Source: Flavobacterium sp. UBA6721 | GTDB lineage: Bacteria > Bacteroidota > Bacteroidia > Flavobacteriales > Flavobacteriaceae | Direction of reading: 5' to 3' | Assembly (NCBI GenBank): GCA_002454195.1 | Contig: DKIJ01000004.1 | Coordinates: 4,652-54,502, forward strand | DNA length: 49,851 nt | Part shown: one piece after another, positions 45,495 to 49,851 of the stretch | Layout of the letters: every line of letters begins with the position of its first letter | Position numbering within the stretch: the stretch's first letter is position 1 | Notes under the pieces: model-generated | Databases searched by the model: none | What the model was told of the DNA's origin: nothing | The model's input: the letters and a program-made list of their open reading frames with translations, nothing else | Program-made: the position numbers and the translations under genes

Positions 45495-45567
45495 TGTAAA
45501 TCGTCAGCAAAAAGTGTACTGATTTAAGTCAAAACTAAGAGAGTATTTTCAAAATCCTTAAATTTGA
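45495..45567 (+). mobile_element. Solo left end of the IS3-family element
   Basis: These 73 bases are identical to the left end and leader of the IS3 element at 48376-48448, from TGTAAATCGTCAGC to the leader end CTTAAATTTGA. No transposase and no right end lies with it. A different gene starts 6 bases later with ATGAAAAC, where the IS has ATGAGAAC. It is the remnant of a deleted copy, or the product of recombination between copies. Confidence 0.88.
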
Positions 45568-45573
45568 ATTATT

Positions 45574-45816
45574 ATGAAAACATCTTTTAACAAAATTCTC
45601 TACATCGGGTTTGTACTTTTAGGAGTATTCCAAGCCTTGTTTTCTAAAGACTATATGCAAGCGGGTTCCTCTATTGGTATTGCCCTAGCTTTCGATCCTT
45701 TTGATCAAGAACAAAAATGAAATGACAGGCCAACTTGGCAAAAAGCTGTTTTAATAGTTCATTTGTCTGTGGCAGCGGCTTTGTTGGGCTATGCAATAGG
45801 CTGGAATGATAAATAA
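45574..45816 (+). pseudogene. Small membrane protein gene with in-frame TGA
   Basis: The frame from ATG 45574 encodes 48 residues (an N-terminal hydrophobic helix ILYIGFVLLGVFQALF, then GIALAFDPFDQEQK), reaches TGA at 45718-45720 and continues in the same frame for 31 more residues: NDRPTWQKAVLIVHLSVAAA, a second helix, ending GWNDK before TAA. The continuation is clearly coding, and the TGA sits where Trp would fit (EQK-W-NDRPTWQ). I take it as a TGG to TGA nonsense mutation in a two-helix protein of unknown function. The IS remnant just upstream replaces its native promoter region. Confidence 0.72.
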
Positions 45817-45823
45817 TAAGGCA

Positions 45824-46342
45824 CTACAAAACTAATTTCATCATAATATCCGTTTGCTCGTCGTCGCCAAGTCTAAAGATATGTTGGTCAAAAGCCACAA
45901 ATCCGTTTTTGGTGTAAAACTGAATGGCTCGGTGATTTTCTTCCCAAACGCCTAACCATACAAAGGCTACTTTTTTGTTTTTAGCGATTTGAATGGCTTT
46001 TTCGTACAGCAATTGTCCTACTTTTTTTCCGTGGAAGTCTTGCAAAACATAAATACGCTCTATTTCAAGGGCTTTGCCTTCTTGTACTTCTGTTTGTGCC
46101 TGTCCAGAGTTAATTTTTAGGTAACCAATGACCACCTCGTTTAGTGTGGCAAAATAGAATTCAGATGCTGGATTTTGTAATTCGGCAGTGAGTTTATCAG
46201 TAGAAAAACCACTTTCTAAATACGTTTTCATATTCTCTTCTGAGTTAGTAGAAGCAAAGGTTTCTGCAAAGGTTTTGCGTCCTATTTCTTGTAATTGAAC
46301 TAATTGTTCAAGGGATATTTTGGTAATTTCAATACGATTCAT
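45824..46342 (-). CDS. GNAT family N-acetyltransferase
   Basis: The 172-residue protein shows the full GNAT pattern: FAETFASTNSEENMKTYLES near residue 25, the acetyl-CoA loop IYVLQDFHGKKVGQLLYEKA near residue 95 and VWLGVWEENHRAIQFYTKNG near residue 127, which places it with PaiA/spermidine-type or other small-molecule acetyltransferases. The acceptor is unknown. A TATCTTTG box (minus strand, 46348-46355) lies only 6 bases before the ATG, which would give a leaderless or nearly leaderless message. It is divergent from the cassette beginning at 46395. Confidence 0.88.
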   Translation of the reverse strand: MNRIEITKISLEQLVQLQEIGRKTFAETFASTNSEENMKTYLESGFSTDKLTAELQNPASEFYFATLNEVVIGYLKINSGQAQTEVQEGKALEIERIYVLQDFHGKKVGQLLYEKAIQIAKNKKVAFVWLGVWEENHRAIQFYTKNGFVAFDQHIFRLGDDEQTDIMMKLVL

Positions 46343-46394
46343 AGTAACAAAGATAGAATTTAATTAATTCCCTATATTTATCGAACGAAATTAA

Positions 46395-46967
46395 ATGGAA
46401 CAGAAACAATATATGGATATTTTTAGAAAAATGTTAGCAGGAGGAATTATCGACAAAAACGATCCCGATTTGCCGCAACTTTGGAAACAGGTTTCGCAAA
46501 CCATTGCCTTATCCTCGGCTTTGAATACCGCTACAGATATTAATCAAATTAGAGTACAATTAGGTAAAATTATTGGGAGTTATATTGACTCAAGCACTAT
46601 TATTTTTGTGCCTTTTCATACTAATTTTGGGAAACATACCACTATTGGTAAAAACGTTTTTATCAATCATGGCTGTTCTTTTCTAGACTTGGGAGGTATA
46701 ACTATTGAAGATGACGTGTTAATAGGGCCAAAGGTGAGTTTAATTACTGAAAATCATCCGACTGATCCTAACAATCGCAAATCGTTAGACTTAGCTAAAA
46801 TTGTGATTAAAAAGAATGCTTGGATTGGTGCTGGAGCTATTATATTGCCAGGAGTAACCGTTGGCGAAAATGCCATTGTTGCCGCTGGAGCAGTTGTTAC
46901 CAAAAATGTTCCCGATAACACAATTGTAGGGGGTATTCCTGCACAATTTATTAAAAATATTATATAG
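46395..46967 (+). CDS. Hexapeptide-repeat (left-handed beta-helix) acyltransferase
   Basis: The 190-residue protein resembles maltose/galactoside O-acetyltransferases: an N-terminal helical segment (residues 1-60), then left-handed beta-helix coils with hexapeptide repeats such as ITIEDDVLIGPKVSLI near residue 97, the catalytic His in TENHPTDPNNRKS near residue 115, and AWIGAGAIILPGVTVGENAI near residue 139, ending with VPDNTIVGGIPAQFIK. It O- or N-acetylates a sugar or amino sugar; the acceptor is unknown. It is the first gene of a tight plus-strand cassette whose next gene starts 9 bases later. Confidence 0.9.
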   Translation: MEQKQYMDIFRKMLAGGIIDKNDPDLPQLWKQVSQTIALSSALNTATDINQIRVQLGKIIGSYIDSSTIIFVPFHTNFGKHTTIGKNVFINHGCSFLDLGGITIEDDVLIGPKVSLITENHPTDPNNRKSLDLAKIVIKKNAWIGAGAIILPGVTVGENAIVAAGAVVTKNVPDNTIVGGIPAQFIKNII

Positions 46968-46976
46968 CTCTCGATT

Positions 46977-47294
46977 ATGGAAGTTTCGATTACTATTACA
47001 GAAGTTGCTAAAATTCAAATCATAGAAATTTTAAAAGCAGAGAACTTACTGGATGCAAAATTCCGATTGTATATTGGATTAAGTCACCCCAACGGATATC
47101 AATATTCGTGTACCATTGATAATGAGATCAATGAAGATGATTTGGTTTTGAATTATAAAGTTCAGGAAAATAATTTCGACGTTGTAGTTGATAGCATGAG
47201 TATTCAATATTTGAATGGTGCTATAGTGGATTGTCTCCTGCAAGATGGCACACCTTCTTTGGTTATATCTAATCCTAATGCCCAAAAAGACTAA
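46977..47294 (+). CDS. IscA/HesB-like protein lacking the cluster cysteines
   Basis: The 105-residue protein has the fold pattern of A-type Fe-S carriers: an N-terminal helix ITEVAKIQIIEILKAEN, strand FRLYIGLSHPNGYQYSC, and NNFDVVVDSMSIQYLNGAIV followed by SLVISNPNAQKD. The NPNA near the C-terminus is the usual lead-in to the CGCG tail of IscA, but here the protein ends in QKD. The middle Cys after GGGCSG is also replaced (HPNGYQYSC). So it keeps the fold but not the three Cys ligands. A role as Fe-S carrier is unlikely; a binding or regulatory role is possible (inference). Confidence 0.72.
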   Translation: MEVSITITEVAKIQIIEILKAENLLDAKFRLYIGLSHPNGYQYSCTIDNEINEDDLVLNYKVQENNFDVVVDSMSIQYLNGAIVDCLLQDGTPSLVISNPNAQKD

Positions 47295-47946
47295 GATTTT
47301 GGCAATTGATTATCAACATATCCAAGATTGTAACAGCAGCCGTTTCCAAGAGGCAATGGTTATTTATAGTGAAGCTTTTCCTTCTAGTGAGCGTCAGTCT
47401 ATGGTTACTGTCATTGAGCGAGTGAAGACCGGTCAATCTCAGTTGTTTGTTGGGATTGTAAAAAAGCAAGTAGTCGCAATGGCCTTGTTGTGGGGTTTTA
47501 AAAAATCACCTTTTGTATTATTGGATTATTTAGCAGTTAAAAATAATTGTCGAGGTTTAGAATTTGGCACTCAATTTTTTCAATTTTTGGTGCAAATGAC
47601 AATCAAAAATAAACAATTTTTATTACTAGAGGTAGAGCATTTTCAATTTGGTTCCAATAAAGAGCAGCGCAAAAAAAGAATTCAGTTTTATATACGTAAC
47701 GGCGCTTATTTACTGTCTAATGTTACTTATATTTTACCTTCTTTGGATGGTACTGCATCTACAGAAATGCTTTTGATGGTAGCCCCTAAACCTCCCAGAG
47801 AAATTCTAGAAAAAGAAAGTATTAAAGATTTAATTCAACGATTGTATCTTGAAATTTATGAAAAAGAATCGAACGACTCAGTTCTAATCTCCTTACTTGA
47901 TAAAATCCCGGAACAAATTATACTAACCAATACCCCATTACCATGA
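47278..47946 (+). CDS. GNAT-like N-acetyltransferase
   Basis: I chose the ATG at 47278, which overlaps the IscA-like gene by 17 bases; the frame is open from 47245. The resulting 222-residue protein has an acetyltransferase-like N-terminal domain: AMVIYSEAFPSSERQSM, VALLWGFKKSPFVLLDYLAV-like strands and the acetyl-CoA loop region NNCRGLEFGTQFFQFL. The loop (R-G-x-x-x-G) is weaker than in typical GNATs. A C-terminal extension (about residues 165-222) is helical and acidic. The acceptor is unknown. Its stop overlaps the next start by 4 bases (ATGA). Confidence 0.78.
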   Translation: MPKKTKILAIDYQHIQDCNSSRFQEAMVIYSEAFPSSERQSMVTVIERVKTGQSQLFVGIVKKQVVAMALLWGFKKSPFVLLDYLAVKNNCRGLEFGTQFFQFLVQMTIKNKQFLLLEVEHFQFGSNKEQRKKRIQFYIRNGAYLLSNVTYILPSLDGTASTEMLLMVAPKPPREILEKESIKDLIQRLYLEIYEKESNDSVLISLLDKIPEQIILTNTPLP

Positions 47947-48368
47947 CAACAATTGAATTTTGAAGTTTATTAGTAGACTCTGTTGCTACCTTACTGGCAG
48001 CTGTTGCTATTTTATTATATGTTATCTTTTGGTTTAGAGACAAAACGACCAATTCGTATGATGTTTTTGATTCGACTTATATGGAATTGTTGAAAATAGC
48101 AATGGATAATCCTTCTTTTAGAAATTTTGAACTAACACAACAGTATGAAATGGCTTTTAGCGGAGATCAAAAAATTAAATATGAGTTGTATGCCTTTATG
48201 AGTTGGAATTTTTGCGAAACCGTTTTTGACAAACAAGATAAAGAGTTAATGAAAACTTGGGCTGTCATCATCCAGTATGAAAGCCAGCTGCATGCTAAGT
48301 GGTTTGAAAAGCTTGAGAATTACAATAAGTTTAAGCCTTCGTTCAGGAAGTATGTTGCCAAGTTGTGA
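47943..48368 (+). pseudogene. Small membrane protein gene with in-frame TGA at codon 7
   Basis: The ATG at 47943 overlaps the GNAT stop by 4 bases and starts MTTIEF, then TGA (47961-47963), then continues in the same frame: SLLVDSVATLLAAVAILLYV (a membrane helix), IFWFRDK, and a soluble domain of about 100 residues ending YVAKL at 48368. Trp fits the TGA position (EF-W-SLL), so a TGG to TGA mutation is likely. Between TGA and the ATG at 48081 there is no usual start codon, so the helix cannot be made without read-through; from 48081 only a 95-residue soluble fragment could arise. The family is unknown. Confidence 0.75.
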
Positions 48369-48417
48369 TGTTATGTGTAAATCGTCAGCAAAAAGTGTAC
48401 TGATTTAAGTCAAAACT

Positions 48418-48429
48418 AAGAGAGTATTT
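48418..48429 (+). repeat. Inner part of IS left inverted repeat
   Basis: AAGAGAGTATTT is the exact inverted partner of AAATACTCTCTT at 49840-49851, the last bases of the window. It marks the inner end of the terminal inverted repeats. Confidence 0.8.
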
Positions 48430-48452
48430 TCAAAATCCTTAAATTTGATATT

Positions 48453-48806
48453 ATGAGAACACCCAAGAAAAAAACAGCAGAGAATTTCATCAAAGACATT
48501 CGTAGAAACACACGAAGAATCTTTAGTTCTGAACAAAAAATTCAGATTGTTATGGAAGCTTTACGAGCAGAAATGTCAGTTGCAGAATTGTGTCGTAAGT
48601 ATTCCATTAATGAATCTCAGTTTTATAAGTGGAACAAAGAGTTTTTAGAAGCTGGTAAAAAACGATTAGCCGGCGATGTAACAAGAGAAGCTACGAGTGA
48701 TGAAGTAGCAGAGCTCAAGAAAGAAAATCAGACTTTAAAAGTAATGATTGCCGATTTAGTTTTACGCTACGATATTGTAAAAAAAAGCTTGGACATGCTG
48801 GATTAA
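48453..48806 (+). CDS. IS3-family transposase OrfA
   Basis: OrfA is the 117-residue DNA-binding part of the transposase: a helix-turn-helix (FSSEQKIQIVMEALRAEMSV, AELCRKYSINESQFYKWNKE, about residues 25-65) followed by a leucine-zipper-like helix (VAELKKENQTLKVMIADLVL, about residues 87-110). Eight A at 48779-48786 (A_AAA_AAA in the reading frame of OrfA) form a classical slippery site where a -1 shift joins OrfA to the OrfB frame. OrfA itself looks intact. A TAAATTTG box ends 5 bases before the ATG. Confidence 0.92.
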   Translation: MRTPKKKTAENFIKDIRRNTRRIFSSEQKIQIVMEALRAEMSVAELCRKYSINESQFYKWNKEFLEAGKKRLAGDVTREATSDEVAELKKENQTLKVMIADLVLRYDIVKKSLDMLD

Positions 48807-49837
48807 CTGAAAAGTTTAAGAAATATATGCGACTTACAGTATCCGAAAAGCAAGAAATTATTCACATGGTTACTCGTTCAGAAATTGGCGTAAATCGAAC
48901 ACTTCGGGAGATTGGAATCAATAAAAGTACGTTTTACAATTGGTATCATGCTTACAGCAAAAATGGTGTTGAAGGATTGCTTCCAACCAAAAGAGCAGCA
49001 AACAGGCAATGGAATAGCATTCCACAAGAGCAGAAGAATTTGGTTGTAAAATTAGCTTTAGATTATCCTGATTTGTCTTCTCGAGAATTAGCCTATAAAA
49101 TCACTGATGAACAACAGATATTCCTATCAGAATCGAGTGTTTATAGGATTTTAAAGTCAAGAGGATTAATCACTGCTCCATCTCATATTTTTCTGAGTGC
49201 TGGAAATGAATTTACGGATAAAACAGGCTTTGTTCATCAAATGAGGTAAACGGATTTTACCTATTTTAAAATCTTAGGATGGGGATGGTATTATCTAAGT
49301 ACGGTTTTGGACGATTACAGCCGATATATTGTGCACTGGGAACTTTGCTCAAACAAGAAAGCTGATGATGTAAAACGAACAGTTGACACGGCAATTAAAA
49401 AAGCAAAATTAATTACGAAACAAAAGCCAAAACTCTTGTCTGACAATGGTTCGTGTTACATTGCAAACGAATTAAAATCGTATTTAAAAGACAATTATCA
49501 AATGCAACAAGTGCATGGTAGACCCAATCATCCGCAAACACAAGGAAAAATTGAACGTTATCACAGAACCATGAAAAACGTTGTGAAACTTGATAATTAC
49601 TTCGCTCCCGAAGAATTAGAAGCTGCTTTAGAAAAGTTTGTTTATCGTTACAATAACGAAAGATATCATGAATCATTAAACAACTTAACCCCAGCAGACG
49701 TATATTTTGGAAGAGGTGAATTGATTTTAAGAGAACGAGAACGATTAAAGAAAATAGCAATTATTAACCGTAGAAATGAGTACCAAAAAATAAAATTAAC
49801 AAAAAATCAAAACAAACATTTATCTTTGAATTATTAA
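48782..49837 (+). pseudogene. IS3-family transposase OrfB (DDE), interrupted by TAA
   Basis: The frame reached by -1 shifting at the A8 run starts KKLGHAGLTEKFKKYMRLTV and includes the ATG at 48827. It has a helix-turn-helix and HTH_21-like region and runs to VHQMR, where TAA (49247-49249) stops it. The frame continues TDFTYFKILGWGWYYLSTV. Family members read MWQTDFTYF here, so TGG has become AGG and CAA has become TAA. The first catalytic Asp lies 2 codons after the stop; the second (SDNGSCY) and the Glu (KIERYHRT) lie in the continuation. No complete catalytic triad can be made. Confidence 0.88.
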
Positions 49838-49851
49838 CTAAATACTCTCTT

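Larger units (their letters stand above)
48376..49851 (+). mobile_element. IS3-family insertion sequence, right end outside the window
   Basis: The left end starts TGTAAATCGTCAGC at 48376. The last 12 bases of the window (49840-49851, AAATACTCTCTT) are the exact reverse complement of 48418-48429, so a long terminal inverted repeat is being entered at the right. If it is symmetrical, the element should end about 42 bases past the window. It carries orfA, a slippery A8 run and a DDE orfB with a premature stop. A second left end lies at 45495-45567. Confidence 0.9.

Noticed and set aside
45559..45566. IS leader TAAATTTG as a firm promoter
   Set aside because: The -7 match is good, but no -33 TTG is present and the box is so close to the ATG that the message would be leaderless. 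Kept only as part of the IS-remnant finding.
45718..47963. Genome-wide reading of TGA as Trp
   Set aside because: Intact genes here use TGG for Trp, and several genes (for example the SDR gene and the GNAT gene ending 47946) end in TGA. The two TGA codons are better explained as local mutations.

Overview
The window is a stretch of AT-rich chromosome from a member of the Bacteroidota, most likely Flavobacterium or a close relative in the Flavobacteriaceae. The evidence is the gene repertoire (BshA for bacillithiol, MiaE, a Bacteroidota-type LptD, a PrcB-domain lipoprotein, a PG_1098-like methyltransferase with a THUMP-like domain, formimidoylglutamase) and promoter boxes of the TAnnTTTG type with a TTG about 19 bases upstream. 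A-rich leaders replace Shine-Dalgarno sites. Most of the window is ordinary core genome; the last ~6 kb is accessory and partly decayed.

Layout: 1-5950 is a minus-strand operon (tsaD, rsmE, a DUF4159 protein, a SpoU methyltransferase, an AI-2E family permease, a methyltransferase and a small exported protein), rich in RNA modification. tamB is divergent from it (6152-10591). 10858-14288 is a carbohydrate block: pfkA, gapA, an N-acetylglucosamine kinase-like gene and mgsA. 14278-19717 is envelope biogenesis: ridA, lptD, then divergent amiC and mlaD. 19724-22503 holds two Fe-S proteins resembling a split heterodisulfide reductase plus a protein of unknown function. 22525-26715 holds a damaged lipoprotein that fuses a GH3 remnant to a beta-lactamase-like domain, bshA, a PrcB lipoprotein and a small beta-barrel. 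26833-34997 has an LpxH-like phosphatase, aroC, a dicarboxylate symporter, a DEAD-box helicase, formimidoylglutamase, a coiled-coil membrane protein and a glutaminyl cyclase. The SRP RNA gene lies at 35087-35179. 35381-42260 has an SDR enzyme, a 69-residue membrane protein, fsa, fahA, glyA, miaE, a frameshifted guaC and an acetyltransferase. 42374-45142 has a small repeat-containing exported protein and a NarL-type two-component system with a Cache-like sensor.

The right end (45495-49851) stands out. It holds a solo 73-base copy of an IS left end, two small genes each broken by an in-frame TGA where Trp is expected, and a four-gene cassette (hexapeptide acyltransferase, cysteine-poor IscA-like protein, GNAT acetyltransferase, membrane protein). 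It ends in an IS3-family element whose transposase has a premature TAA just before its first catalytic Asp; the element runs off the window.

The main candidates for new biology are four intergenic inverted-repeat leader elements. They differ in sequence but share one architecture: a G/T-rich arm, a spacer and an A/C-rich arm touching a start codon. Next come the acetyltransferase/IscA-like cassette, the poly-T frameshift beside a lipobox in a protein that has lost its GH3 catalytic domain, and tamB, whose membrane anchor is encoded upstream of any usable ATG. Several frame lesions in one window also mean indel errors in the assembly must be excluded.
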